Below are positions 1 through 9,108 of a DNA stretch of 64,000 bases, piece by piece; position 1 is the first letter of the stretch, and the number at the start of each line of letters is the position of its first letter. The notes beneath the pieces are model-generated. The model had not been told where the DNA came from and did no database searches. It was given only the letters and a program-made list of their open reading frames with translations. This DNA is from JACDAL01 sp963849115 (GTDB lineage Bacteria; Actinomycetota; CADDZG01; WHSQ01), in contig CAWKGK010000002.1 of the NCBI GenBank assembly GCA_963849115.1, positions 186,001 to 250,000 on the forward strand, read 5' to 3'. Position numbers and translations under genes: made by a program.

Positions 1-2
1 CG

Positions 3-53
3 TACTGGCTGCCGTCCCACGACAAGCGCGTGCACTGGCTCTTCAAGGCATAG
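3..53 (+). CDS. C-terminal end of an unidentified protein (partial)
   Basis: The frame starting at base 3 is open from the window edge to a TAG at 51-53. It reads as 16 residues ending HWLFKA, with a natural-looking mix of aromatic and charged residues. The gene would be convergent with the penicillin-binding protein gene that ends at 222. Nothing more can be said; it could be a chance open frame. Bases 54-221 hold no gene or structure that I can support. Confidence 0.2.
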   Translation, partial: YWLPSHDKRVHWLFKA

Positions 54-221
54 GCGGCCAGGAGCGACAGGGCACACGACACCAGCACGAGAGCAAGTCC
101 CCGCTCCCGCATCACGTGGATTGCGCCAAGGTGCCCATACAGAGAGCTTCTCTGATACCAAACGCGCCCCAAGCACCAGTCTCACACCAGGCCTCCGAGC
201 CGGATACTTTCTTCCGCGGCA

Positions 222-2441
222 CTAGGGGCCGGGACTGGCGGCCGGGTCGGGAGAGGCTGCCGGCGAGGGGCTAGGGGCCGGTGTCAGAGAGGGGCTGGGG
301 CTCGGCGCGGGGCTGGGGCTCGGCGAGGGACTGGGACTTGGCGAGGGGCTGGGGCTCGGGCTGGGGCTCGGGGAGGGGCTGGGGCTCGGACTGGGACTTG
401 GCGAGGGGCTCGGACTGGGACTGGGGGACGGAGGCGGCGGGGAGTTGAGCACCTCGCCCGGAAGGTCCTCGGGGATAGCGAACTCCTCCACCGGAGTACC
501 TGCCACTGCTTCGGCCATGAAGGCTGCCCAGATTCGCGCCGGAAAGGATCCACCGGTGACATCGATGCCCTGGACCGGGCGGCACAACTCCGCGTCGGAA
601 CAGAAGCGCATCTGCGGCACCAAATCCTTGTCTTCGAGCCTCGGATAGCCCATCCACACGACCGTGGTGAGCTGAGGAATCGAGCCGGCGAACCAAGCGT
701 CGACGTTGTTCTGGGTAGTCCCCGTCTTGCCGGCTGTGGGGCGACCGATATCCGCGGCCGTGGCCGTGCCCCCGGAAACGACGTGAGTGAGCACCTGGTT
801 CAGGACATCGGCGGAGTTTCGCTCCACCACTCGCCGGCCCGCCACGCGACGCTCACTCCCGCACCTCGTCTCGCGCTGGTCGCCGTATTCCAGCACGCAG
901 TTTCCGTCCTGGTCCTCAACGTAGATAACAGGTGACACCTCGGGCTCGGCGCCTCGTGCAGTGAAGCCGGCGTAGGCGCGCGCCATTTGGAGAGGTGTGA
1001 CGTCCACGTCACTTCCGCCCAGGGCGAGCGAGCACCGCGCCGCGACCTCGGCTCCAGAGGGGCCGCTGAAGCCGAATCTCTCCAGCAATCCGGCAACGGA
1101 GGCGGGTCCAATCTCCGCGATGAGCTGGGCGTAGACAGTGTTGACCGAGTTCGTGGTCGCCTCGTCGAGGGTGATCGTGCCGTAGGACGCACCTCCGTAG
1201 TTCTCCGGCTGCCACGGGGTCCCGTCGGGGTTGGCGCAGACGGGATTGGAGATCGTCGCGGGGCTCGGGCCGGGGAACCGAGACATTGGCGAGATCCCCT
1301 GCTCGATTGCCGATAACAGCGTGAAGGGCTTGAACGCGGAGCCCGGCTGCCGCCGGTTGTCGGTGGCGAAGTTGAAGCCGCGCGCCGCCTGCACATTTTC
1401 GAAACGGCGTCCCCCCACCAAGGCGCGGAGCGATCCTTTCGGGGTGAGCGCCACCAGCGCAGCCTGAGGTTCCGACCTTTTCTGCAACAACGAGGAGACG
1501 GCCGACTCCGCCTGAGCCTGCATGTCGAGGTCGAGCGTGGTGTGGATTTGCAGCCCGGATGTGTACAGGCGCGACCCGAGCTGGGGCTCCAGGACGTCCT
1601 TGCGCAACCATTCCATGAAGTAGGCGGCCTTCTGAGTACCGGCTGCGGGCGAAGGTGCAAGCCTGAGCTTCGCTTGCATGGCTTCGGCCATTCGGTCCTG
1701 GGTGATGTATCCCTGGTCCTGCATCTGAGTGAGCACGCGTTCCCGCCGCTCCTTCGCCGCTCGCGGCTGCCGGTCGAGCTGATAGGACTCGGGGGCAGGG
1801 ATGATGCCGGCCAGGTATGCGGCCTCAGACAGGGTCAGCTCGGTTGCATGTTTGTCGAAGTAGCTGCGCGCCGCCGCCTCTATGCCGTAGGCCCCTCGCC
1901 CTAGATAGATCGTGTTCAGGTAGAAGCCGAGAATCTGGCGCTTCGAGAAGGCGCGCTCGAGCTTGAGCGCCAGCACTGCCTCGCGCGCCTTGCGCTCGAC
2001 CGTGCGGGAGGAGTCATGCAACACCGCGTTCTTTATGTATTGCTGCGTGATCGTGGAGCCGCCTTGGCTGATCTGACCCCCGGTCAGGTTCGCCCATGCG
2101 GCCCTGATCACTGCTCTGGGAGAGACTCCCTGATGCTCGAAGAAATCACGGTCCTCCGCCGCGATCACGGCGCGCCAGACGCGGGGCGGAAGTCGCTTGG
2201 TGTCGATCGTGAACCGTCGTTCCTCGCCTGCGAATATGCCGATTAGCTCTCCGTCTCGGTCGAAAACCTCGGCCGCCGAGGGGAGCTTCACCTGTCGAGG
2301 CAAGGGAACCGAAGCCAGGGCATAGACGATCACTACTCCGACCAGTCCCGCCACCAGTGCGAGGAGCGGTAGCAGCCACAGGAAACGGGTCCATGGCCGG
2401 CGCGGCCGCGCCGAAGGCAGGACTTCGGAACTATTCGTCAT
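222..2441 (-). CDS. ponA: Class A penicillin-binding protein (bifunctional transglycosylase/transpeptidase)
   Basis: This membrane-anchored enzyme polymerises lipid II into glycan strands and cross-links the stem peptides. A single N-terminal membrane segment (about 20-43) follows a short basic cytoplasmic tail. The GT51 domain shows EDRDFFEHQG (catalytic Glu96) and QGGSTITQQ (126-134). The transpeptidase domain has SxxK (Ser368-Lys371), SVN (432-434) and KTG (572-574). Length 739 aa is normal for the family. From about residue 667 the C-terminus is an almost pure Pro-Ser tail, probably extending through or along the wall. It is followed upstream by the DUF5318 gene with 32 bp between, the same pair as Rv0049-ponA1 in Mycobacterium tuberculosis. 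The start ATG at 2441 gives a correct membrane anchor. Confidence 0.95.
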   Translation of the reverse strand: MTNSSEVLPSARPRRPWTRFLWLLPLLALVAGLVGVVIVYALASVPLPRQVKLPSAAEVFDRDGELIGIFAGEERRFTIDTKRLPPRVWRAVIAAEDRDFFEHQGVSPRAVIRAAWANLTGGQISQGGSTITQQYIKNAVLHDSSRTVERKAREAVLALKLERAFSKRQILGFYLNTIYLGRGAYGIEAAARSYFDKHATELTLSEAAYLAGIIPAPESYQLDRQPRAAKERRERVLTQMQDQGYITQDRMAEAMQAKLRLAPSPAAGTQKAAYFMEWLRKDVLEPQLGSRLYTSGLQIHTTLDLDMQAQAESAVSSLLQKRSEPQAALVALTPKGSLRALVGGRRFENVQAARGFNFATDNRRQPGSAFKPFTLLSAIEQGISPMSRFPGPSPATISNPVCANPDGTPWQPENYGGASYGTITLDEATTNSVNTVYAQLIAEIGPASVAGLLERFGFSGPSGAEVAARCSLALGGSDVDVTPLQMARAYAGFTARGAEPEVSPVIYVEDQDGNCVLEYGDQRETRCGSERRVAGRRVVERNSADVLNQVLTHVVSGGTATAADIGRPTAGKTGTTQNNVDAWFAGSIPQLTTVVWMGYPRLEDKDLVPQMRFCSDAELCRPVQGIDVTGGSFPARIWAAFMAEAVAGTPVEEFAIPEDLPGEVLNSPPPPSPSPSPSPSPSPSPSPSPSPSPSPSPSPSPSPSPSPSPSPAPSPSPSLTPAPSPSPAASPDPAASPGP
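286..443. repeat. G-rich low-complexity repeat encoding the Pro-Ser tail of the PBP
   Basis: The plus strand is an irregular tandem array of units such as GGGGCTGGGGCTCGG, which on the minus strand encodes alternating Pro and Ser. Runs of three to four G separated by two to six bases recur many times, so the plus strand (the template strand of the gene) could form G-quadruplexes. Such arrays change length easily by slippage, so tail length may vary between strains. Confidence 0.75.
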
Positions 2442-2473
2442 CTCTTACCGGCAAGGGCTGGAAGGGGACTCCT

Positions 2474-2875
2474 TTAACGCCGCCCCCGGCTGCTGGGATG
2501 AGAGGCGACCGCCTGATAGCGCCGCCCGGCCATGTAGGACCGCACCAGATGGTTCCACGCGCAGTCAACGCACACCTCCACGAGGTAACAGGTGAAGCTG
2601 TCGTGGGCGGTGGCAAGCTCCGACAACCACGCCGCAGGGTAGACGACCCGGCCACTGTCTCGTTTGAGCTCATCGCCGTAGACGTAGCGGACCCAGCGCA
2701 GCGACTCGTGGGAGCAGATCGGGCACTGCCCCGGTAGGGCATCGCCGATGTTCTTGGCTGCCCGCAAGAGTTCGGGATGAGCGTCGCAGACGTCGGAGGT
2801 GTCGAGTCTTCCTCGGCGCAGCGACGAGATCGCCGAGCGCCGAGCCAGCGTGTAGTCGACCACGGGCCCGACCAT
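2474..2875 (-). CDS. DUF5318 family protein
   Basis: A 133-aa soluble protein of unknown function, conserved in Actinomycetota and usually placed directly upstream of the class A PBP gene, as here. The start VVDYTLARR and the cysteine pairs CPIC (about residue 65) and CVDCAWNHLV (near the C-terminus) suggest a zinc-ribbon-like metal site. The frame stays open upstream to 3100, but similarity to the family begins at the Met encoded at 2873-2875, and composition before it is unlike protein. An alternative Met is at 2923. Neither start has a clear ribosome-binding site. Confidence 0.8.
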   Translation of the reverse strand: MVGPVVDYTLARRSAISSLRRGRLDTSDVCDAHPELLRAAKNIGDALPGQCPICSHESLRWVRYVYGDELKRDSGRVVYPAAWLSELATAHDSFTCYLVEVCVDCAWNHLVRSYMAGRRYQAVASHPSSRGRR

Positions 2876-3167
2876 GCCCGGAGGCCGGTGCGGGTCGAAC
2901 GACCTCCCCGAGGAAATAACCATGGTGCAGATGGTAAACGGCAGGGGAGGGGTGCCGGAAGCCCGCGGTGGGCTCGGGTCGGGCTTCGTGGATAGTCCTG
3001 CCGCCCTGATGTCGTTCTGAACTACGTAGGGGTGCAGAATCCGCGGCGGCAAACGCACACTGTGAACCTCTACACACGGAAATCCGTGGGTAGGCGGCAC
3101 ACCGTGTGCCTTTGCCCCGTTCTAAAAAGTCCGCGAGAGAGCCTGTGCCGGGGTGCCGGAGGACGGG

Positions 3168-3190
3168 CGATATATCGGACCGATATATCG
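3168..3190. promoter_or_regulatory. Tandem palindrome, probable PadR operator
   Basis: Two perfect copies of the 10-bp palindrome CGATATATCG lie at 3168-3177 and 3181-3190, separated by GAC. The second ends 14 bp before the padR GTG start. Each copy can accept one dimer of a winged-helix regulator. The AT-rich bases between 3190 and 3205 could hold a -10 element. The position suggests autoregulation and possible control of the downstream ino1 gene. Confidence 0.7.
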
Positions 3191-3204
3191 GATAAGATAA
3201 AATC

Positions 3205-3774
3205 GTGAAAACCTCCGGCATGCTCGAGTTGCCCGTCCTCGGCCTCCTGAAGAGCCGGGACATGCACGGCTACGAGTTGCGCAAGCAGCTCACCGCGATG
3301 CTGGGGCCGCTATGGGGCGTGTCGTGGGGATCGCTCTACCCCACCTTGCGGCGATTGGCGCGAGCCGGGGCCGTGGTCAAGCTCACCGACGACCCCACGG
3401 CGGGTGCCGCGAACCGCAGCAACCAACGCCGTCGTACCGTCTACCGTCTCACCCCGCACGGTGAAAAACTGTTTGTACAGCTCCTGGAAGAGACCGGAGC
3501 GCCGGTAGACCAGGAGCGCTTCTCACTGCGTCTCGCCTTTTTCCGCTACCTCGATCCCGAGACGAGGCTCGCGCTGCTCGAGCGGCGACGGGCCTACCTG
3601 CAGGAAAAGCTTGCACAGTTCAAAGCAAATCTGAGCGACTACAAGGGTCGCATGGATCGCTATTCGCTGTCGCTTCAGAGTCACGACATGGCGGCCACTC
3701 AGAACGACATCGCCTGGATAGACGAGCTGATCATCAGCGAGAAGGAACCCGACAACCACGCCCGGACCGATTGA
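3205..3774 (+). CDS. PadR family transcriptional regulator
   Basis: A 189-aa dimeric winged-helix regulator. The N-terminal domain (about 5-85) has the PadR signature: LGLLKSRDMHGYELRKQL, then SLYPTLRRLARAGAV for the recognition helix, then the wing with a basic turn. The C-terminal half (about 110-185) is a helical dimerisation domain of the Vir_act_alpha_C type. Start is GTG at 3205. The next gene, ino1, begins 51 bp downstream on the same strand, the same pair as Rv0047c-ino1 in M. tuberculosis. The palindromes just upstream suggest that it represses itself. The ligand is unknown. Confidence 0.9.
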   Translation: MKTSGMLELPVLGLLKSRDMHGYELRKQLTAMLGPLWGVSWGSLYPTLRRLARAGAVVKLTDDPTAGAANRSNQRRRTVYRLTPHGEKLFVQLLEETGAPVDQERFSLRLAFFRYLDPETRLALLERRRAYLQEKLAQFKANLSDYKGRMDRYSLSLQSHDMAATQNDIAWIDELIISEKEPDNHARTD

Positions 3775-3825
3775 GCCGCATCCGTGCGGCCGCCCGGGAA
3801 AACTGGGGAAGAAAGGAAGAAAGAC

Positions 3826-4977
3826 ATGGGTAGAGTGAGAGTTGGGCTGGTAGGAGTGGGCAACTGCGCGGCGGCGCTCGTGCAGGGGATCGAGTACTAC
3901 GCGAAGGCACGCTCCGAGGAGCAGGTGCCTGGGCTGATGCACGTCAATCTCGGCCCCTATCACGTCTCCGACGTGGAGTTCTCCTGCGCCTTCGACGTCG
4001 ACGCCACCAAGGTGGGGACCGATCTGGGCGAGGCCATCTGGGCCGAGCCCAACAACACCACGAAGTTCTCGGACGTGACACCTACCGGAGTGATGGTGCA
4101 GCGCGGCCCCACCGCCGACGGGCTCGGCACCTACTACCGCCAAGTCATCACCGAATCCACGGCCGAGCCGGTGGACGTCGCCCAGGTGCTCCGTGACACC
4201 GACACCGACGTGCTCGTCAACTATTTGCCGGTGGGATCTGAGCAGGCCGCAGTTCATTACGCGGAGCAGGCTCTCAAGGCCGGAGTGGGCTTCGTCAACT
4301 GCATGCCGGTCTTCATTGCGAGCACGCCGTCGTGGGCGCGCCGTTTCGAGGAAGCAGGGGTGCCCATCGTCGGCGACGACATCAAGAGCCAGGTCGGGGC
4401 GACGATCTCGCACCGGGTGCTCGCCAAGCTCTTCGAGGACCGGGGAGTGGTCATCGACCGGACCTACCAGCTCAATTTCGGCGGCAACATGGACTTCATG
4501 AACATGCTCGAGCGCAGCCGGCTGGAGTCAAAGAAGATTTCCAAGACCCAATCGGTCACCTCACAGATAGCGCGCGGAATCGATGCGTCGGACATTCACA
4601 TCGGTCCTTCCGATCACGTGCCCTGGCTGGAGGATCGCAAGTGGGCCTACATCCGGATCGAGGGGCGCGAGTTCGGCGATGTGCCGATCTCAATGGAGCT
4701 GAAGCTCGAGGTGTGGGACTCCCCCAACTCGGCGGGGGTCGTGATCGACGCGGTGCGGTGCGCCAAACTCGCCATGGACCGCGGCATCGGCGGACCACTG
4801 GTGGGCCCAAGCTCCTACTTCATGAAGTCGCCTCCGCTGCAGCACTCGGACTCGCAGGCGCGCGACCTGGTCGAAGCCTTCATCGCCGGTTCGAGCTCGA
4901 GCAACGGCTCGCACGGCAATGGGCACGCATCCGGCCTCACCACGCCTACTTCGGCCGCGGGCACTGGCAGCCCCTAA
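3826..4977 (+). CDS. ino1: Inositol-3-phosphate synthase
   Basis: Converts glucose 6-phosphate to 1D-myo-inositol 3-phosphate with catalytic NAD, the first committed step towards phosphatidylinositol and, in many actinobacteria, mycothiol. The N-terminal Rossmann motif GLVGVGNCAAALVQG is clear. Conserved blocks follow: FDVDATKVG, NYLPVGSE, GDDIKSQVGATISHR (active-site Lys region) and NFGGNMDFMNM. Open frame continues upstream to 3784, but ATG 3826 is preceded by a purine-rich site (AAGGAAG) and matches the family start, giving 383 aa. The last 25 residues are a Ser/Gly/His-rich tail not typical of the family. It follows padR and probably shares its transcript. Confidence 0.95.
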   Translation: MGRVRVGLVGVGNCAAALVQGIEYYAKARSEEQVPGLMHVNLGPYHVSDVEFSCAFDVDATKVGTDLGEAIWAEPNNTTKFSDVTPTGVMVQRGPTADGLGTYYRQVITESTAEPVDVAQVLRDTDTDVLVNYLPVGSEQAAVHYAEQALKAGVGFVNCMPVFIASTPSWARRFEEAGVPIVGDDIKSQVGATISHRVLAKLFEDRGVVIDRTYQLNFGGNMDFMNMLERSRLESKKISKTQSVTSQIARGIDASDIHIGPSDHVPWLEDRKWAYIRIEGREFGDVPISMELKLEVWDSPNSAGVVIDAVRCAKLAMDRGIGGPLVGPSSYFMKSPPLQHSDSQARDLVEAFIAGSSSSNGSHGNGHASGLTTPTSAAGTGSP

Positions 4978-5010
4978 GGGCACATCCGGACCCCTGAGTC
5001 GGGCCACCTA

Positions 5011-6327
5011 GTGAGGAAGGCAATCGTCGCGCGCCTTCCCGGAAGGGGGCGGGCAACACCAGGCGCGAAGGAACCCTGGTCGGAGTGGATCGGGCGCGAC
5101 TTCCGCCGGCTGCTCGGCACTCAGTTCGCCGCCCAGGCGGCAGACGGCGCCTCGCAGGCCGTCATCGCCAACATCCTCGTGCTGGAGCCGTTGGGGCAGG
5201 GAACCTCACAACGTGTGCTCGAGGTCAGCCTCCTAACGCTCTTGCCCTACTCCTTGATTGCTCCCTTCTTGGGAGTGTTCGTCGATCGCTGGGCGCGGCG
5301 CAGCATCCTGGTGGCCACGAGCGCTCTGCGGGTGGTCCTGTTGATCGCAGCAATGGTGGCACTGACCGGGGGCGCCAGCGAAACCACTCTCTACGCGGTG
5401 GCACTGGTGCTGTTGGGCCTGGGACGCCTCTTCCTCACCGCCAAGGGCGCCTCACTACCCCTCACCCTTCACGAGCAGCACCTGCTGCAGGGCAACTCGA
5501 TATCGGGAGGAGGTGGAATGATCGCCGCGCTCGTGGGCGGAGTCGTGGGGCTGACCGCAGTCGCATACAGCGGTGCCGGCCCCGCCCTCGGGCTGGCCGC
5601 AGCCCTCTATCTCGTCTCTGCCGTCGCTGCAGCCTCGATTGGGAGCGCAATGAGGGCAGAGCGCCGCGCTCCCGCCGCGCTGTCGAAGGAGATCGCCAGG
5701 GTGGCGGTCGAGCTGTTGGATGGATTACGTCAAGCGTGGCGGAGAGCCCCGGTGCGCCTGCCTCTGGCGGCGATTTTCCTCCTCAGAGTGATCGTCATCT
5801 TCGTCGCTATAGCCACAATCCTCGTGATCAAGGAGCAGTTTCCGCAGACCGGGGACCAGTTCGGCCGTTTGTCGGCCAGTGCGGTGGCGCTCGGGGCGGC
5901 GGGCGTGGGCGCCTTCATAGGTGCTGCCACCGCCCCGATGCTCGGGGCCAGGCTGGAGCGCTCCGAGCTCATCCTCGTGGGCTTCGGGGTGTCTTCGCTG
6001 GGACTCCTCACCCTCGGTTGGGTGGGCTCACTGGCGGCGATGCTTGTGCTTGCTCTCGTCACCGGCCACGGAACCTTCGTGGCCAAGGTCGCCGTCGACG
6101 CCCTGGTGCAGGAGGGGATGCCGGACGAATACAGGGGGCGGGCGTTCTCCCTCTACGACATCCTCTACAACCTCGCCAGCGTCGTGGCCGCGGGCTTCCT
6201 CGTCGCCTTCGGGGTGTCGGACGCGGTGCGCACACCACTGGTCGCCGCTGGCGTCTGCTGCATTGGGGCCGCCCTGGCGATGCGAGCTGCGTTCAGAAAG
6301 GCGGGAATGTTGGGGGGCGACAAGTAG
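5011..6327 (+). CDS. MFS transporter, probable exporter
   Basis: A 438-aa integral membrane protein of the major facilitator superfamily, with about twelve hydrophobic segments. The loop after helix two reads GVFVDRWARRSIL, the MFS motif A type. A basic N-terminal region of about 35 residues precedes the first helix. It starts with GTG 33 bp after ino1, so it may be co-transcribed. Substrate cannot be told from sequence; the single-component exporter subgroup is an inference from overall pattern. It converges with the CCA-adding enzyme gene, with 59 bp between the stops. Confidence 0.85.
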   Translation: MRKAIVARLPGRGRATPGAKEPWSEWIGRDFRRLLGTQFAAQAADGASQAVIANILVLEPLGQGTSQRVLEVSLLTLLPYSLIAPFLGVFVDRWARRSILVATSALRVVLLIAAMVALTGGASETTLYAVALVLLGLGRLFLTAKGASLPLTLHEQHLLQGNSISGGGGMIAALVGGVVGLTAVAYSGAGPALGLAAALYLVSAVAAASIGSAMRAERRAPAALSKEIARVAVELLDGLRQAWRRAPVRLPLAAIFLLRVIVIFVAIATILVIKEQFPQTGDQFGRLSASAVALGAAGVGAFIGAATAPMLGARLERSELILVGFGVSSLGLLTLGWVGSLAAMLVLALVTGHGTFVAKVAVDALVQEGMPDEYRGRAFSLYDILYNLASVVAAGFLVAFGVSDAVRTPLVAAGVCCIGAALAMRAAFRKAGMLGGDK

Positions 6328-6386
6328 GTCCCGCGTCTTATGGGTTCCAGCGTCGACAACACTGTTCTCTGGAGCGCTCGAAGTCG

Positions 6387-7802
6387 CTAGAGGCCACGCT
6401 CCGCAGCCCATTTGTCAAGTTCCTCATAGACCTCCTCCTCGGGCAGGGGGCCGCGCTCGAGACGTAGCTCTAGCAGGTGGTCGAGCGCCTCGCCCACGAG
6501 TGGCCCTGGAGGGATCCCGAGACGGGCCATGACCTGCCTCCCGTCGAGGTCTGGCCGCAGTTTGTCGAGCTTCTCCTGCGCCGCCAGCTCCGAGATGCGC
6601 TGCTCGAGCTCATCCATGCGCGCGGCGAGCTTGGCGGCTTTGGCGCGGTTACGGGTGGTGCAGTCCGCCCGCACCAGCGAGTTGAGGTCGGCGAGCAAGG
6701 GGCCCGCATCGCGCGCGTATCGCCTCACCGCAGAATCGCTCCAGCCCAGACCGTAGGTATGAAAGCGATGGTGCAGACTGATTAGCTCGGCAACGGTAGC
6801 GACCGTCCTGCTCGGATACCGCAGAGCCTTCAGGCGATCAGCGGCCATCCTCGCTCCCACCACCTCGTGATGGTGAAAGGAGACGCCCGAAGGCTCGATG
6901 CGACGGGTCCGCGGCTTGCCGATGTCGTGCAACAACGCCGCCAGCCTCAACTCCTCCTTCCGGGGCGCCTGCTCCAAAACGGCGAGTGTGTGCAGAAAAA
7001 CGTCCTTGTGCTTGTGGACAGGATCCTGTTCGAGCTTCAGCGCACTCAGCTCCGGCAAGAACAGCTCGACGATCCCGGTGGAATCTGCTGCCAGAAGAGC
7101 TGCGCCTGGAGACTGCCCGCACAACAGCTTGGTGAGCTCGTCTCTGATCCGCTCCGCCGAAACGGAGCGGATCTGCTCCTTGAGCTCTGTGATCGCCGCC
7201 AACGTCGCCTTCTCGATGCCAAAGCCGAGCTGCGAGGAGAACCGGAAAGCGCGCAGCATCCGCAAAGGATCGTCGGTGAACGACAGCTTGGGATCGACTG
7301 GCGTCTTGATGACACCGGCTTTGAGATCGGCACGGCCCCCGAATGGATCGAGCAGCTCGAGGTCAGGGAGCCTGATCGCCAGTGCATTGATCGTGAAGTC
7401 CCTGCGAGAGAGGTCGGTAGTGATGTCGTCGGCAAAAGAGACTTGGGGGTGACGGGAGCCCGGCTCGTAGCTCTCGGTGCGAAAGGTAGTGATCTCGAAA
7501 CGAGCCCCGCCGAACATTACGCCCACGGTCCCGTACTCGACCCCCTGCAGCCACAGGCCCTCTGCACCGGGGGAAACCAGCGCACGCGTCTGCTCCGGCC
7601 TGGCATCGGTGCAGAGGTCGATGTCACCGTGGTCTCGGCCCAAAAAGGCGTCGCGCACCGAACCCCCCACCACAAGAAGCTGGTGGCCTGAGGAAGCGAA
7701 CCGCTCCGCGAGCATCATCAGCGGGCTCCCCTTAGCGGTGAGACGGGCGAGCGCGCTGCGCGCGGAGCCTTCGGGATCCCGTTGTGAGGTCTCAGACGAC
7801 AT
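6387..7802 (-). CDS. cca: CCA tRNA nucleotidyltransferase / poly(A) polymerase family protein
   Basis: Adds or repairs the 3'-terminal CCA of tRNAs using CTP and ATP. The nucleotidyltransferase head has GGSVRD (46-51), the metal-binding DID (Asp60, Asp62) and RRDFTINAL (133-141). An RNA-binding helical region follows, then an HD domain with LLHDIGKPRTR (His292, Asp293). At 471 aa it matches actinobacterial PcnA (Rv3907c), which also lies near the origin. It is needed here: the tRNA-Ile gene in this window has no encoded CCA. It is divergent from the BMP lipoprotein gene, with 76 bp between starts. Confidence 0.95.
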   Translation of the reverse strand: MSSETSQRDPEGSARSALARLTAKGSPLMMLAERFASSGHQLLVVGGSVRDAFLGRDHGDIDLCTDARPEQTRALVSPGAEGLWLQGVEYGTVGVMFGGARFEITTFRTESYEPGSRHPQVSFADDITTDLSRRDFTINALAIRLPDLELLDPFGGRADLKAGVIKTPVDPKLSFTDDPLRMLRAFRFSSQLGFGIEKATLAAITELKEQIRSVSAERIRDELTKLLCGQSPGAALLAADSTGIVELFLPELSALKLEQDPVHKHKDVFLHTLAVLEQAPRKEELRLAALLHDIGKPRTRRIEPSGVSFHHHEVVGARMAADRLKALRYPSRTVATVAELISLHHRFHTYGLGWSDSAVRRYARDAGPLLADLNSLVRADCTTRNRAKAAKLAARMDELEQRISELAAQEKLDKLRPDLDGRQVMARLGIPPGPLVGEALDHLLELRLERGPLPEEEVYEELDKWAAERGL

Positions 7803-7878
7803 GGCTCCAACACTAGGCTTTCACCGGAGACCCCTATACGCTTGGAGGAGCCGCAGCCGAACGGGGGAGGAACAGGTG

Positions 7879-9072
7879 ATGGACATCAACGTGACCAGTA
7901 GGGGGGGCCGGAGTAGGTGGTGGTCCCGCAAACCGTCGGTGAGCAGAACGGCGAGGCTGATCGCCGCGGGGACGGCTCTGTTGGTGGGGGCCGCTGCATG
8001 CGGGACTGGCTCTGGGGGCGGTGACTCTCCGGGCAGCTCCTCGGGGGGCGGGGGATCAGACGGAGAGGTCGTCAAGGCGGCGTGGGTCTACGTGGGCCCG
8101 AGAAACGACGGGGGCTGGACGACCGCTCACGACGACGGCCGCCTCGCGGTCGAAAAGGAGTTCGGAGACCAGGTCGAAACCGATTACGTGGAGAACGTCC
8201 CCGAAGAGCCTGCCGCTGCTGCCCGTGCGATCGAGGGCTTTGCCCGCAAGGGCTACGACATCATCTTCACGACCTCATTCGGCTTCATGGACCCAACGCT
8301 CGAGGTCGCCAAAAAATACCCAGACGTCCTTTTCGAGCACTGCTCGGGATTCAAGTCGGCCGAGAACATGGCGAATTACTTCGGCGCCATGGAGGAAGCC
8401 AAGTACCTGGCGGGAATGGCGGCCGGCGCCGCAACTGAGAACGGGCAACTCGGAAAGGTCAACGCCTTCCCGATTCCAGAGGTCATCAGGCTCACCAATG
8501 CGTTCATGCTCGGTGCCCTGTCCGTGAACCCCGATTCGACGATGAAGGTGGTGTTTACGAACTCCTGGTTTGATCCTCCCAAGGAGAAGTCGGCGGCAGA
8601 GAGTCTGCTGGACGCCGGGGCCGACGTCCTCACACAAGATGTCGATAGTCCGGCGACCGGGCAGGTGGCGGGGGCCGCAGGGGCGGGGTGGGTCGGCTAC
8701 AACTCAGATTCATCCCAGTTCGCTCCGCAGGCGTGGCTGACCGCTCCGGTATGGGAATGGAGCGGCTACTACATCGACAGGGTCCAGGCCGTCATCGACG
8801 GGACCTGGAAGTCGGGTAGTTACTACGGAGATCTCTCGGACGGGATCGTCGACCTCGCCCCCTACGGCCCCGGAGTCGACTCCAAGACCAAGAACTTGAT
8901 CGCGGCAATGCGCAAGAAGATCGAGTCGGACCAGTTCGAGGTCTTCCAGGGCCCGGTGCGAGACCAGAGCGGTGAGGTGGTAGTCCCCGAAGGCGAGACC
9001 CCGCCCCTCGAGGACCTTCTGTCCATGGACTACTTCGTGGAAGGGATCGAGAGCAAGCTGCCGTCCTCGTGA
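7879..9072 (+). CDS. BMP family ABC transporter substrate-binding lipoprotein
   Basis: Extracytoplasmic binding protein of a basic-membrane-protein (BMP/PnrA/TmpC) uptake system. Characterised members bind nucleosides or related compounds; the substrate here is not known. The N-terminus has a basic region, a hydrophobic core and a lipobox ending AAAC, followed by a Gly/Ser linker, so the mature protein should be lipid-anchored outside the membrane. The BMP fold is shown by AAWVYVGPRNDGGWTTAHDDG and GYNSDSSQFAP. The frame is open from 7477, but ATG 7879 (or GTG 7876) sits behind GGGGGAGGAACA and directly precedes the signal peptide. It is the first gene of a four-gene transporter operon. Confidence 0.92.
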   Translation: MDINVTSRGGRSRWWSRKPSVSRTARLIAAGTALLVGAAACGTGSGGGDSPGSSSGGGGSDGEVVKAAWVYVGPRNDGGWTTAHDDGRLAVEKEFGDQVETDYVENVPEEPAAAARAIEGFARKGYDIIFTTSFGFMDPTLEVAKKYPDVLFEHCSGFKSAENMANYFGAMEEAKYLAGMAAGAATENGQLGKVNAFPIPEVIRLTNAFMLGALSVNPDSTMKVVFTNSWFDPPKEKSAAESLLDAGADVLTQDVDSPATGQVAGAAGAGWVGYNSDSSQFAPQAWLTAPVWEWSGYYIDRVQAVIDGTWKSGSYYGDLSDGIVDLAPYGPGVDSKTKNLIAAMRKKIESDQFEVFQGPVRDQSGEVVVPEGETPPLEDLLSMDYFVEGIESKLPSS

Positions 9073-9108
9073 CCTCAGCGGAGCACCGGTGACGTCGGCG
9101 GAACAGTC

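Noticed and set aside
2876..3100. N-terminal extension of the DUF5318 gene
   Set aside because: Family similarity begins at the Met encoded at 2875; the upstream part is Pro/Arg-rich and reads into the padR promoter region.
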